DNA from: an uncultured Treponema sp.
GTDB lineage: Bacteria; Spirochaetota; Spirochaetia; Treponematales; Treponemataceae
DNA: 64,000 nucleotides
Assembly (NCBI GenBank): GCA_937877515.1
Contig: CALFIX010000036.1
Location: forward strand, 1-64,000
Direction of reading: 5' to 3'
Shown here: positions 7,467-16,051 of the stretch, piece by piece
Layout: each line of letters opens with the position of its first letter
How positions within the stretch are numbered: position 1 is the stretch's first letter
Notes under the pieces: generated by a model
What the model was told of the DNA's origin: nothing
Databases searched by the model: none
Seen by the model: only the letters and a program-made list of their open reading frames with translations
Translations under genes and position numbers: made by a program

Positions 7467-8618
7467 ATGAAAAAGTCATTTTTTGTATTAGGAGCAGCTT
7501 TAAGTGTAATGGCATTGGCAGCTTGTTCAAAGGATGATGCTAATGTAATTAAGATTGGCGGTCTTGCTCCTCTTTCTGGTCAGTACACAGAATATGGTCT
7601 TGAATGCAAAAAGGGTATTGATCTTGCAATTGAAGAAATTAATGCCGCAGGTGGTGTTAATGGAAAAACCTTGCAGTTTATTTGCGAAGACGACGAGGGT
7701 GTTCCTGCAAAGTCTGTAAACGCATACAAAAAGCTTGTTAGCCAGGACAAAGTTAGATTTATTATCGGTTCTTTGACAAGTGGTGCAACAATTTCTATTA
7801 CTCAGCTTGCACAGGCTAATAAAGTTGTTCAGATTGCTCCAGCAGCTACTAACCCAGATGTTACAAATGCAGGTAACTACATTTTCCGTGCTTGTTATAC
7901 AGATCCTTTCCAGGGAAAAGTTGGAGGAAAATTTGCTGCTGTAAATCTTGGTGCAAAAAAAGCAGCTATTCTTTATGATATTTCTAATGACTATTCTGTA
8001 GGTCTTACAGATAACTTTATTGAAGAGTATGAAAGCCTTGGTGGAACAATTGTTTCTAAAGAATCTTATAACTCAGGTGATAAAGATTTTAATGCTCAGC
8101 TTACAAAAATTAAGGCAGCTAACCCTGATGTAGTTTATCTTCCTGATTACTATGCTACAGTTGCTTTAATTGCAAAGCAGCTTAGAGCACAGGGTATTAC
8201 AACTCCTATAGTTGGTGCTGACGGTTGGGATGGATTAGTTGGTCTTTACGGTGACCAGGGTGGAGATGAAGTATTAAACGGATACTATTCTAACCACTAT
8301 GCTTCTGACAGTACAGACGAAGCTGTTAGTCGTTATGTAAATGCTTTTACAGCAAAGTATAACGAAGCTCCTAACTCTTTTGCAGCTTTAGGATATGACT
8401 CTGTTTATATGTTACGCGATGCATTTGTTGCAGCAGGTTGTGAAGATGCAGAAAATGTTCGTGATGCTTTAGAAGCTACAGATGGTAACTATGTAACAGG
8501 TCACCTTACATTTGACGAAAAACATAATCCTGTTAAGTCTGCTGTCATGATTAAGCTTGTTAAAAATAACGGAAAGCTTAGTACTTCTTACGAAGCAACT
8601 GTTGATGTAAACGAGTAG
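7467..8618 (+). CDS. livK: Branched-chain amino-acid ABC transporter, substrate-binding lipoprotein
   Basis: Periplasmic binding component of a Liv-type importer, 383 residues. A lipoprotein signal is clear: MKKSFFVLGAAL, hydrophobic core, then LAAC with the lipidated Cys near residue 19. The mature part is a Leu/Ile/Val-binding fold, with KIGGLAPLSGQYTEYG at the start of lobe I and FIIGSLTSGATISI in the hinge area. I chose the ATG at 7467, which has GGAGG 5 bases upstream, over an in-frame TTG at 7455. It is separated from livH by a structured 247-base gap and a terminator, so the binding protein can be made in excess. Exact substrate specificity cannot be read. Confidence 0.92.
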   Translation: MKKSFFVLGAALSVMALAACSKDDANVIKIGGLAPLSGQYTEYGLECKKGIDLAIEEINAAGGVNGKTLQFICEDDEGVPAKSVNAYKKLVSQDKVRFIIGSLTSGATISITQLAQANKVVQIAPAATNPDVTNAGNYIFRACYTDPFQGKVGGKFAAVNLGAKKAAILYDISNDYSVGLTDNFIEEYESLGGTIVSKESYNSGDKDFNAQLTKIKAANPDVVYLPDYYATVALIAKQLRAQGITTPIVGADGWDGLVGLYGDQGGDEVLNGYYSNHYASDSTDEAVSRYVNAFTAKYNEAPNSFAALGYDSVYMLRDAFVAAGCEDAENVRDALEATDGNYVTGHLTFDEKHNPVKSAVMIKLVKNNGKLSTSYEATVDVNE

Positions 8619-8768
8619 CCGTAAAAAATGAGGCCGGCATGGAGAGGTCACCGAAGGTGAGTACGTAGTACCGAACGATAAGTGAGCCTCGAAACGCCGT
8701 AATATTGTTTACATAAAATTTTAATGCGGTAGTAGATGGCGTAAAAAAAAACTGCCGTACAAAAGCAC
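8619..8768 (+). other. Structured intergenic segment between livK and livH
   Basis: No gene. TGAGGC/GCCTC(G) pairings (about 8629-8634 and 8685-8690) enclose two small perfect hairpins: TCACC-GAA-GGTGA (8648-8660) and GTAC-GTA-GTAC (8661-8671), which looks like a multi-branched fold. A further weak stem (about GCGGTAG 8725-8731 with CTGCCGT 8752-8758) surrounds a run of A. This could be mRNA-stabilising structure on the livK 3' end, a dispersed repeat or a small RNA; the sequence does not decide. Confidence 0.45.
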
Positions 8769-8817
8769 AAAGAGGTGCATTTACTTAAATGTTGAGTAAG
8801 TGAACCTCTTTTTATTT
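8769..8817 (+). terminator. Terminator or attenuator between livK and livH
   Basis: AAAGAGGTGCATTTAC (8769-8784) pairs with GTAAGTGAACCTCTTT (8796-8811) with two mismatches, and the stem runs into TTTTATTTT. It likely ends most livK transcripts, with partial read-through into livHMGF. Confidence 0.75.
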
Positions 8818-8865
8818 TAAGAAGAATGTTGTAGAATGCTTTGGCTATTTTGTTTGGAGGTTTGA

Positions 8866-9777
8866 GTGGATACTTTTTTTAAACAGCTGGTGAATGGGTT
8901 TTCGCTAGGTGGTATCTACGCATTGATTGCGCTTGGCTATACGATGGTTTATGGAATCGTTAAGCTTATTAATTTTGCGCACGGCGACGTTATGATGGTT
9001 GGAGCCTATGCAGGCTATTTTGTTTTAAGATGGATTGGAGCTACTCCTCTTGGTTTTACTCTTGCACTTTTTGCTTCTATGCTGGTGTGTGCACTTTTGA
9101 GTCTTGTAATTGAGCGCTGTGCATATAGACCACTTCGTTCTGCCCCTAGGTTAAATTCTTTAATTACGGCAATTGCAGTTGAACTTATTTTACAGAACTT
9201 GATGAGAGTTTTACCTTTTGTAGGTCCTAATTCCAGACCTTTCCCAACTCTTTCTAGTAAAACCTACCGTTTGGTTACTTCTTCTTTTCCGGAGGGGCTT
9301 GTTTCTATAAGTACAATTCAGGTGATAGTAATTGTTTCTAGTATTGTTCTTATGATACTTTTGACACTTCTTATAAATTATACTCGTACTGGAAAAGCCA
9401 TGCGTGCCGTTAGTTATGACATGGGAGCAGCTAGTCTTATGGGCATAGATGTAAACCGTACGATTGCAATTACGTTTGTAATTGGTTCTGTTTTAGCAGG
9501 GGCGGCCGGCGTTTTGTATGCAACGGCTTACCCTCAGATTGAACCGACTATGGGTTACATTCCAGGATTGAAAGCTTTTGTTGCAGCTGTTTTAGGCGGA
9601 ATAGGCAGTGTTCCCGGTGCTATGCTTGGAGGAGTTTTACTTGGTGTTGTTGAAACACTGGTTAAAGCTTATGGACCTTCGCAGTACGCAGATGCCATTA
9701 CCTATTGTATTTTGATTTTAATGCTTTTAGTTAAGCCAAGTGGTTTGCTTGGTAAGAAGCAGGTTGTAAAGGTTTAA
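8866..9777 (+). CDS. livH: Branched-chain amino-acid ABC transporter permease LivH
   Basis: Inner-membrane permease, 303 residues, with about eight hydrophobic segments. Family motifs are visible: GGIYALIALGYTMVYGI near the N-terminus, INFAHGDVMMVGAYAGY, and near residue 240 GLKAFVAAVLGGIGSVPGAMLGG (in parts). The start is GTG with GGAGG at 8856-8860. Ten bases before livM. LivH and LivM form the heterodimeric channel through which substrate delivered by LivK passes. Confidence 0.95.
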   Translation: MDTFFKQLVNGFSLGGIYALIALGYTMVYGIVKLINFAHGDVMMVGAYAGYFVLRWIGATPLGFTLALFASMLVCALLSLVIERCAYRPLRSAPRLNSLITAIAVELILQNLMRVLPFVGPNSRPFPTLSSKTYRLVTSSFPEGLVSISTIQVIVIVSSIVLMILLTLLINYTRTGKAMRAVSYDMGAASLMGIDVNRTIAITFVIGSVLAGAAGVLYATAYPQIEPTMGYIPGLKAFVAAVLGGIGSVPGAMLGGVLLGVVETLVKAYGPSQYADAITYCILILMLLVKPSGLLGKKQVVKV

Positions 9778-9787
9778 GGGGGAAGCT

Positions 9788-10825
9788 ATGAAAAATAAGG
9801 TTATTAGAAATATGCTTATCCCTGGTGTTGTTGCCCTGGTTGTTATAGCTCTTCCTGCTTTGCTGATAAATTTTGGTGTGATTTCTGGTTACCCTGCACA
9901 GATTATTACTTTAGGAGCCTTAAATGCAATTCTAGCAATTAGTGTTAATATGGTGTGCGGCATCACAGGGCAGCTTTCTTTGGGACAGGCAGGCTTTGAA
10001 GCTTTGGGAGCTTATGCGGTTGTTATATTAACTTCTAAGCTGAATGTACCGCTTCCTTTTAGTATTGTGCTTGGTGGTTTAGTTGCTGCCATTTTTGGCT
10101 TTTTGATTGGATTTCCAACTTTAAGGCTTGAAGGGGACTATTTAGCAATCGTTACTCTTGCATTTTGTGAAATTATTCGTGTTGTTTTGATAAACTTAAA
10201 AGGTATTACAGGTGGTCCTAACGGCATGCAGTTTTCTACCGTTTTTACAACATCGCTTAGTTATGGAGCATTAATTTCTTATCTTGTTGTAATGACGTCT
10301 TTGGTTTTGATTATTGTTTTACTGCAGAACTTTTTGCGTTCTACCTATGGTAGAGCTATTTTAGCTGTTCGCGAAGACGAGGTTGCTGCAAACTCTAACG
10401 GCATAGATGTTTTTAAATACAAGATGATTGGCTTTGTGATTGCTTCTTTTATTGCAGGTATTGCAGGTGCTTTATATGCTCCGTTTATAGGATTTATTCA
10501 GCCTAAGGACTTTGACTTTAATGCTTCTATTAACGATTTAATTTTTGTTGTATTAGGAGGCATGGGAAGTATAACAGGCGGCATAATTGCAGCTTTTGTT
10601 TTAACGGCTTTACAGGAAGTATTGCGTTTCTTAAAAGATTATAGGCTTTTAATTTATCCTGTGATTTTGATTTTTGTAATGTTGTTTAGGCCTCAGGGGC
10701 TTTTAGGTACAAAAGAACTTAGCTTTGTAAAAGTTTATGATGGTATTCCTGGCTTTGTAAAATCTTTGGTAAAAAAAATTAAAGGTTCCAGAAAAGATGA
10801 TGGCAGGGAGGTAAAGCATGAGTAG
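9788..10825 (+). CDS. livM: Branched-chain amino-acid ABC transporter permease LivM
   Basis: Second permease subunit, 345 residues. GITGQLSLGQAGFEALGAY, GGPNGMQF and the C-terminal FVVLGGMGSITGGIIAAF segment are diagnostic for LivM. About nine to ten membrane segments are followed by a basic cytoplasmic tail. GGGGGA precedes the ATG. The end overlaps livG by eight bases, so the two are probably translationally coupled. Confidence 0.95.
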   Translation: MKNKVIRNMLIPGVVALVVIALPALLINFGVISGYPAQIITLGALNAILAISVNMVCGITGQLSLGQAGFEALGAYAVVILTSKLNVPLPFSIVLGGLVAAIFGFLIGFPTLRLEGDYLAIVTLAFCEIIRVVLINLKGITGGPNGMQFSTVFTTSLSYGALISYLVVMTSLVLIIVLLQNFLRSTYGRAILAVREDEVAANSNGIDVFKYKMIGFVIASFIAGIAGALYAPFIGFIQPKDFDFNASINDLIFVVLGGMGSITGGIIAAFVLTALQEVLRFLKDYRLLIYPVILIFVMLFRPQGLLGTKELSFVKVYDGIPGFVKSLVKKIKGSRKDDGREVKHE

Positions 10826-11624
10826 TGAAGAAATTTTACTTAGAGCAAAGAACATTAGTATTGTTTTTGGTGGTCTTAGAGCTGTAAGTGATTTTAACTT
10901 GGAGCTTTACCAGGGTGAACTTATTGGTCTAATTGGCCCGAATGGTGCTGGAAAAACTACTGTTTTTAATATGCTCTCTGGTGTTTATAGACCAACTGAG
11001 GGAACTATTACTTTTGTGGGGCGCGATGGAAAACTTGAAGTTACAAACAAAAAGTCCCCCGCTTCTCTTAACAGGATTGGCATTGCACGTACTTTTCAGA
11101 ACATAAGATTGTTTGGAAATCTTACTGTTTTGGATAATGTAAAAATTGCATTGCACCAGATGCGTACAGTTAATCCATTTGATGTGGAGTTTAGAACTCC
11201 TAAGTTTAGAAAAGATGAAGCTTTGATGAATGAGAAGGCCGAGCAGCTTCTTTCGTTGTTCCATATAGAAAATAAAAAAGATGAGTGTGCAAAAAACTTG
11301 CCTTATGGAGAGCAGAGAAAACTTGAGATTTGTAGAGCTTTAGCAAGTAACCCTAAGCTTTTGCTTTTAGATGAACCTGCTGCAGGCATGAATGGTCAGG
11401 AAACAGAAGAACTTATGAATATGATTTCGTTTATTAGAAAAGAGTTTAAGCTTACAGTTCTTCTTATAGAGCATGATATGAAGCTTGTCATGGGTATATG
11501 CGAGCGACTTATGGTTTTAAATTATGGTCGTGTTATTGCAAGCGGTACTCCAGAAGAAATTCGGAGCAATGAGGAAGTTATAAAGGCTTACCTTGGTTCT
11601 GGTTTTGAAAAGAAGGAGGCCTAA
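10818..11624 (+). CDS. livG: Branched-chain amino-acid ABC transporter ATPase LivG
   Basis: ATP-hydrolysing subunit, 268 residues. Walker A is GPNGAGKTT (about residue 41), the signature region is LPYGEQRKLEICRALA, which is the LivG variant of the LSGGQ motif, and Walker B is LLLLDEPAAGMN. The switch His lies in LIEHDMKLVM. The AxGMN after Walker B and the YGEQ signature distinguish LivG from LivF. The start overlaps livM and the stop is one base before livF. Confidence 0.95.
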   Translation: MSSEEILLRAKNISIVFGGLRAVSDFNLELYQGELIGLIGPNGAGKTTVFNMLSGVYRPTEGTITFVGRDGKLEVTNKKSPASLNRIGIARTFQNIRLFGNLTVLDNVKIALHQMRTVNPFDVEFRTPKFRKDEALMNEKAEQLLSLFHIENKKDECAKNLPYGEQRKLEICRALASNPKLLLLDEPAAGMNGQETEELMNMISFIRKEFKLTVLLIEHDMKLVMGICERLMVLNYGRVIASGTPEEIRSNEEVIKAYLGSGFEKKEA

Positions 11625-11625
11625 G

Positions 11626-12336
11626 ATGAGCATGCTGGAAGTAAAAGATTTAGAAGTTAGTTATGGAGCTATTAAGGCTCTAAGAAAAATTTCTTTTGAC
11701 GTAGAAGAAGGAGAAATTATAAGTTTAATAGGTTCTAACGGTGCCGGAAAGACAACTACACTGCATTCTATTAGTAATTTGATAAAAAAGAATTTCGGTT
11801 CAATTTATTTTATGAACCAAGATATAACTTCTTTAAGTGCTGATAAAATTGTAAAAATGGGGCTTATACAAGTTCCTGAGGGCCGCCGTGTCTTTGCCAA
11901 TATGAGTGTGCGTGAAAACTTAGAGATGGGGGCCTACACACGAAGAGACAGCTCTGGCATAAAAAGCGATATGGAATGGGTTTTTAATCTTTTTCCACGT
12001 ATGAAAGAGCGTTTAACCCAGATGGCAGGAACTTTAAGCGGCGGTGAGCAGCAGATGCTTGCCATGGGAAGAAGTCTAATGGCTCGTCCCAAGCTTTTAC
12101 TCTTAGATGAACCAAGTATGGGCTTAGCGCCAATTTTAGTTGATGAGATATTCAATATAATTTCTAAAATATCTGCAAGTGGAACTACCATACTTTTAGT
12201 TGAGCAAAATGCTTACAAGGCTCTTTCTATAGCTAACAGAGCGTATATTTTAGAAACCGGGCAGGTTACTAAGAGTGGTATAGCCAGTGAACTTATAAAT
12301 GATAATGCGGTTAAATCTGCATATTTAGGAGGATAA
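11626..12336 (+). CDS. livF: Branched-chain amino-acid ABC transporter ATPase LivF
   Basis: Second ATPase, 236 residues. Walker A GSNGAGKTTT, signature LSGGEQQMLAMGRSLM, Walker B LLLLDEPSMGLAP and switch LLVEQNAYKAL are all intact and typical of LivF. A longer reading frame runs upstream inside livG, but AGGAGG at 11614-11619 spaces the ATG at 11626, so that start is used. The stop is one base before the CBS-ACT gene, whose Shine-Dalgarno sits inside livF. Confidence 0.95.
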   Translation: MSMLEVKDLEVSYGAIKALRKISFDVEEGEIISLIGSNGAGKTTTLHSISNLIKKNFGSIYFMNQDITSLSADKIVKMGLIQVPEGRRVFANMSVRENLEMGAYTRRDSSGIKSDMEWVFNLFPRMKERLTQMAGTLSGGEQQMLAMGRSLMARPKLLLLDEPSMGLAPILVDEIFNIISKISASGTTILLVEQNAYKALSIANRAYILETGQVTKSGIASELINDNAVKSAYLGG

Positions 12337-12337
12337 A

Positions 12338-12982
12338 ATGCTTGTAAAAGATGTGATGGAAACAAATCCTGTTACGGTGCAAGTTACTGCATCTGTGCCG
12401 GAAGTAAATGACATTATGCTAAAAAATAAGATAAACAAAGTTCCTGTTGTTGATAAAAACGGTGCTTTGTTGGGTCTTATTACAAAAAATGATTTGGTAA
12501 AATCTACTCCCAGTGAAGCTACAACCTTAGACATGTTTGAGCTTAGTTATCTTTTAAGTAAGCTTACGGTTGAAAAGGTAATGGTAAAAAATGTAAAAAC
12601 AGTTGGTGAATACGAAACTGTAGAAGAAGCTGCACGTCTTATGGCAGACTATGGTATTGGAAGTCTTGCTGTTGTAAAGAATGAACTTTTAGTAGGTTTT
12701 ATTACAGAAAATGATGTGTTTAAAGCGTTTATAGATATGTTTGGAACTCGTCATGCTGGCGTTCGTGCAACTTTTATTATGAACGATAAGCCTGGTGCAT
12801 TGAATGTATTTACTCAAGCCCTTGCAGAACTTAACGGAAATATTGTTTCGCTTGTTACAGCTGATGTAGAAGAAAAAGAAAGTCGTAAAGTAACGCTTAG
12901 AGTAACAGGAGTTTCTTTAGAGCAGGTAAAAGCCTTAATAGAAAAGTGTGCAGGAATTTTAGAAGATATACGAAACGTATAA
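12338..12982 (+). CDS. CBS-pair and ACT domain protein, last gene of the liv operon
   Basis: A 214-residue soluble protein with two CBS motifs (about 1-55, MLVKDVMETNPVTV; and about 75-130, VMVKNVKTVGEYETVEEAARLM) followed by an ACT-like domain (about 140-212, IMNDKPGALNVFTQALAELNGNI in parts). CBS pairs bind adenine nucleotides, and ACT domains often bind amino acids. The layout resembles AcuB-type proteins. With AGGAGG just before the start and one base after livF, it is clearly in the operon. A role in sensing branched-chain amino acids or energy charge and tuning the transporter is inference. Confidence 0.85.
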   Translation: MLVKDVMETNPVTVQVTASVPEVNDIMLKNKINKVPVVDKNGALLGLITKNDLVKSTPSEATTLDMFELSYLLSKLTVEKVMVKNVKTVGEYETVEEAARLMADYGIGSLAVVKNELLVGFITENDVFKAFIDMFGTRHAGVRATFIMNDKPGALNVFTQALAELNGNIVSLVTADVEEKESRKVTLRVTGVSLEQVKALIEKCAGILEDIRNV

Positions 12983-13012
12983 AAATATTTTTTTTGTAGC
13001 TGTAAAAATTTG

Positions 13013-13041
13013 AGCGGTTGCCATAAGGCGGCCGCTTTTTT
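13013..13041. terminator. Terminator at the liv/lpt convergence, probably bidirectional
   Basis: AGCGGTTGCC (13013-13022) pairs with GGCGGCCGCT (13027-13036) through two G-U pairs and an ATAA loop. T runs follow on the plus strand (13036-13041), and the minus strand has a T run on the other side. It ends the liv operon and the lptB transcript. Confidence 0.85.
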
Positions 13042-13844
13042 TACATGGAGAAATCTTTTCCTAAGTAGATTTCGCGTGCCTGCGGGTCTTGTAAGATTTC
13101 TTCTTTTCCACCCTGTGTAATTATTTGTCCGTTAGAGATAATAATTGCCCTATGTGTAATTTCTAAGGTGTCTCGAACGTTGTGATCTGTAATGAGAATA
13201 CCTATGCCCTGTTTTGCAAGGAGTTTTATCATTCCCTTAATGTCTGCAACGGCTATAGGGTCAATGCCTGCAAAAGGTTCGTCTAGCAAAAGAAACTTTG
13301 GCTCTATGGCAAGAGAACGTGCTATTTCTGTGCGGCGTCTTTCTCCTCCAGAGAGAGTGTATGCCTGCTGTTTTCTAATACGGCCAATTGCAAATTCTTC
13401 TATAAGTTCTTCAAGTCTTTTTTTCTTTTGTTCTTTAGAAAGGTCTTTTCTTGTTTCTAAAATGGACCAAATGTTTTCTTCTACAGTAAGCTTTCTAAAA
13501 ACAGAAGGCTCCTGTGGTAAGTACGAAATGCCCAGTTGAGCTCTTTTGTACATGGGTAATTCTGTAATTCGTTCATTGTTAAAAATTATTTCGCCAGCTG
13601 TCGGTCTGTAAAAGCCTACAACCATGTAAAAAGTTGTCGTTTTTCCAGCTCCGTTTGGCCCCAAAAGCCCTACGACTTCACCTGTGTGCATCTGAAAATC
13701 AACTCCGCGTACAACCTGCTTCTTTCCAAATGATTTGTACAGAGAAGAAACTTTTAATGTGTGTAAATTTTCTTTTTGAGAAGTATTTTCTTGAATTTGT
13801 TCTGTGCCTTCCCGTTCATTTACCGGTTCCTGAAAATCACTCAT
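13041..13844 (-). CDS. lptB: LptB-like ABC transporter ATPase
   Basis: Cytoplasmic ATPase of the Lpt envelope-glycolipid export machine, 267 residues from the chosen start. Walker A GPNGAGKTTTFYMVVG, signature LSGGERRRTEIARSLA, Walker B FLLLDEPFAGIDPIAV and the LITDHNVRDTL switch are all close to LptB. The first roughly 25 residues are a charged extension. The reading frame reaches 13871, but GGAG about nine bases before 13844 favours that start. It overlaps the lptA-like gene. No lptF/lptG lies in the window. Treponemes are generally held to lack LPS, so the cargo is unknown. Confidence 0.88.
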   Translation of the reverse strand: MSDFQEPVNEREGTEQIQENTSQKENLHTLKVSSLYKSFGKKQVVRGVDFQMHTGEVVGLLGPNGAGKTTTFYMVVGFYRPTAGEIIFNNERITELPMYKRAQLGISYLPQEPSVFRKLTVEENIWSILETRKDLSKEQKKKRLEELIEEFAIGRIRKQQAYTLSGGERRRTEIARSLAIEPKFLLLDEPFAGIDPIAVADIKGMIKLLAKQGIGILITDHNVRDTLEITHRAIIISNGQIITQGGKEEILQDPQAREIYLGKDFSM

Positions 13845-14511
13845 CTGTTTTTTCTCCACTTGCACCTTCATTGCTTTTTTTTGTTGTTGTAATAGAGCCT
13901 TTAACGCGACCGTCCAAAGTAATTTCTTGAGTTTCCAGGTTTAGCGTTATGTCCTGAGCTCTAAAGGTGTCTGAGCCTTGTATAACTTTTGGGTTACCGC
14001 TCATGTCTAAGAGCTGTTCTGTTTTGCGGTATATTGCGTAGGCTGCCGTACAGGTATTGTCTTTTTGTTTTAGCGTTACGGATATCTGCATAATGGCAGT
14101 TTCTGTATTCTGATTGTATTCTATAAGTTCTGCATCTGCCGTGACTTCATTCTTTGTGTCTTTTAAGTGTACTCCGTTTTCCAGGGTTGCAATTTTTGTT
14201 TCTCTGTCGTAGCCCATTTTGCCACACGTAAAGTCTAATTCACTTTCTTTATTTATGCCGACCACGCTTCCAAAGGCTGTTATGTATCTAAAGTCTTCTC
14301 CGTAGAGTTCTATAGTGTCGGCTTTAATTTCCATTGAATCTGTAACAACGACTGCATTGCCGGAAAGTGTTGTGCGACTGCTAGAGTTTCCTGCAGTGCC
14401 TGACATTCTGTCTGCAGAAAAAGTTATTGTTTCTGAATAAATATTAACTTTTAAAAATAGTAAAAAAGTTAAAAGAAAGAGAAGCTGTTTTTTGTAGGGT
14501 CTAAGATTCAT
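13837..14511 (-). CDS. lptA: LptA/OstA-like periplasmic protein
   Basis: About 224 residues with an N-terminal signal (NLRPYKKQLLFLLTFLLFLKV, then cleavage near YSE) and repeated beta-strand units typical of the OstA/LptA jelly roll (TITFSADRMSGTAG, VVVTDSMEIKADTIELYG, IQGSDTFRAQDITLNLE). In Lpt systems this protein bridges inner and outer membranes. The frame extends upstream inside the lptC-like gene; the ATG at 14511 is directly followed by the signal peptide and preceded by AGAGG. It overlaps lptC by 11 and lptB by 8 bases, so the three are one operon. Confidence 0.82.
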   Translation of the reverse strand: MNLRPYKKQLLFLLTFLLFLKVNIYSETITFSADRMSGTAGNSSSRTTLSGNAVVVTDSMEIKADTIELYGEDFRYITAFGSVVGINKESELDFTCGKMGYDRETKIATLENGVHLKDTKNEVTADAELIEYNQNTETAIMQISVTLKQKDNTCTAAYAIYRKTEQLLDMSGNPKVIQGSDTFRAQDITLNLETQEITLDGRVKGSITTTKKSNEGASGEKTDE

Positions 14512-15067
14512 CTTTTGCCTCTCTTTCATCTGATTTTGAAGTGTCCATGGAACCTGTAACTTTTCCTGTAAACTCAAATGATTTTGATACTCCGCTTGCA
14601 GAAAAGCCTGTGCCTTCCAGCTCAAGCTTGTCTTTTTTTAGAAAAACTAAATCAGAAACTCCTGAAACAAGCTGTTCATTCTGTCCATTCCATTTTAGAT
14701 TTTCTGCCTGTATTTCCATGCTTTGTGAGTAATTTTTTATGACTATGCTTTTGAACATTGTGTAAAGTTTTTCTGTCTGATCCATGCTTAAAAGTGCACA
14801 GGAGCCTTCTGTTTCCAGTTCTCCGTCTTCATTCCAGGTTTTAAATTTTGCGTTGTCGGCATAAGATAAAGAATTTGTTTTGTATTGTTCTATTATAGAA
14901 GCGTTCATCTCCATGGAAAGTTTAGAATCTTTGTATTTTTTATAAGAGGTATTTTTAAAAATAAATTCTGGAACGCTATTTTGGGTGTCTACCTGTTCTC
15001 CGTAGTTTAATGAGCAAGAGAGAAATAAAATTAATGTAAGAGGAAATAAAAGAAAAAACTTTCTCAT
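14501..15067 (-). CDS. lptC: LptC-like lipoprotein
   Basis: A 188-residue lipoprotein: MRKFFLLFPLTLILFLSC gives a lipobox ending at Cys 18. The body is beta-rich with LptC-like features (FIFKNTSYKKYKDSKLSMEMNA, then AQAENLKWNG-type strands). LptC normally hands substrate from the LptBFG transporter to LptA; the classical protein is anchored by a membrane helix rather than lipid. Assignment comes mostly from gene order (lptC-lptA-lptB) and the strand pattern. A 47-base gap separates it from the RseC-like gene upstream. Confidence 0.7.
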   Translation of the reverse strand: MRKFFLLFPLTLILFLSCSLNYGEQVDTQNSVPEFIFKNTSYKKYKDSKLSMEMNASIIEQYKTNSLSYADNAKFKTWNEDGELETEGSCALLSMDQTEKLYTMFKSIVIKNYSQSMEIQAENLKWNGQNEQLVSGVSDLVFLKKDKLELEGTGFSASGVSKSFEFTGKVTGSMDTSKSDEREAKDES

Positions 15068-15114
15068 GGTGACTTTTTTATTTTAGCATTTTAGTACATT
15101 AAGATTCAAGCTTT

Positions 15115-15525
15115 TTAGTCAACAGAAAGAATTATGCTTTTTGTTGAAGACTTTGTCTTGCGTGTAAGAAGCAGTACTATAAAGGCAGAAATAAATAAAA
15201 AAAATAAAACGCTTAAAGCTTTTGTTCCCTCTGAATTTGTCTTGCCAAAAAGACGTGCAGTAAGAGGGGATAAAAAATATCCTAAAATTGCACAGAGTAT
15301 GGGGAAAAATAAAGAAATAAGACCTCTTATGCCTTGCCATAAAGACGCTGTTCCTAAGTTTACGGTATCTCCAATTTTTATATTTAGTTTTCTAATGTTT
15401 TCTACTGCAAATGCTGAGCCCCGTTTGTCACATCCTGCAGTACATGTAGAACATTCGCTTTTTATAAGGGGTACTACAAAGATGTTTTCGTCTTCTATGG
15501 CCGTAACAAGTGCTTTTTGCTTCAT
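15115..15525 (-). CDS. RseC/MucC-like membrane protein
   Basis: About 136 residues. The N-terminus has a small domain with a Cys cluster (CSTCTAGC) followed by a region typical of RseC (KIGDTVNLG), then two membrane helices (LISLFFPILCAILGYFL and VLFFLFISAFIVLLL). RseC-family proteins act in SoxR reduction or sigma-E control and also occur with Rnf electron-transport genes, none of which are here. The start at 15525 has AGGA six bases upstream; the frame is open 21 bases further. One base after the TPR gene. Confidence 0.75.
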   Translation of the reverse strand: MKQKALVTAIEDENIFVVPLIKSECSTCTAGCDKRGSAFAVENIRKLNIKIGDTVNLGTASLWQGIRGLISLFFPILCAILGYFLSPLTARLFGKTNSEGTKALSVLFFLFISAFIVLLLTRKTKSSTKSIILSVD

Positions 15526-15526
15526 C

Positions 15527-16051
15527 TTAATTCCTTTTAATTGCATTTAGTCTTTGTGTACATTCATCTACGCCAGCTGTGTTTTTAAGCTCTTCGTAGG
15601 TGTCGCGTAAGTTGTAGAGGGCATCGTAGTAATACGGGTTTATAGACAGTGCCTGTTCAAAAGCCTCGCTCGCACTGCCAAAGTCAGAATCATTAAAATA
15701 AATTACTCCAATTGTATTCCAAAGGTGGATATTGTTTTCGTTAAATTCTAATCCCAGAATGCAATACTTTAGGGCGTCATCTAAGTTTCCTATGTCGTAG
15801 TTTAAGATTGCAAGGGTTTCTATAATTTCTTCATCTTCTGGGTTTAGCTCAAAAGCTTTCTCCATGGCATTTCTTGCGTCTTCAAAATCTCCGGAGTCTC
15901 TGTATGTAAGACCTAAGTTAAACCATAAGAGGTAATTTTGGTTTTCCAGGGAAAGTGCCCTCATAAAACAGGCAATAGCTTCGTCGTATGAGCCTTCGGA
16001 GGCAAGCTTTATGGCTTGGTTGTTTAATTTCTCTGAGCTTTCCTTCATCAT
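15527..16051 (-). CDS. TPR-repeat protein
   Basis: A 174-residue soluble protein made almost entirely of tetratricopeptide repeats, about four. They are readable from the pattern A-x-x-C-F-x-x-A-L-x-L-x-x-x-N (for example YDEAIACFMRALSLENQNY, then FEDARNAMEKAFELNPED). No signal peptide is seen, so it probably acts in the cytoplasm as a protein-interaction scaffold. It overlaps the polyprenyl synthase stop (ATGA) and has GGAGG before the start, so it belongs to that operon. Partner unknown. Confidence 0.85.
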   Translation of the reverse strand: MMKESSEKLNNQAIKLASEGSYDEAIACFMRALSLENQNYLLWFNLGLTYRDSGDFEDARNAMEKAFELNPEDEEIIETLAILNYDIGNLDDALKYCILGLEFNENNIHLWNTIGVIYFNDSDFGSASEAFEQALSINPYYYDALYNLRDTYEELKNTAGVDECTQRLNAIKRN

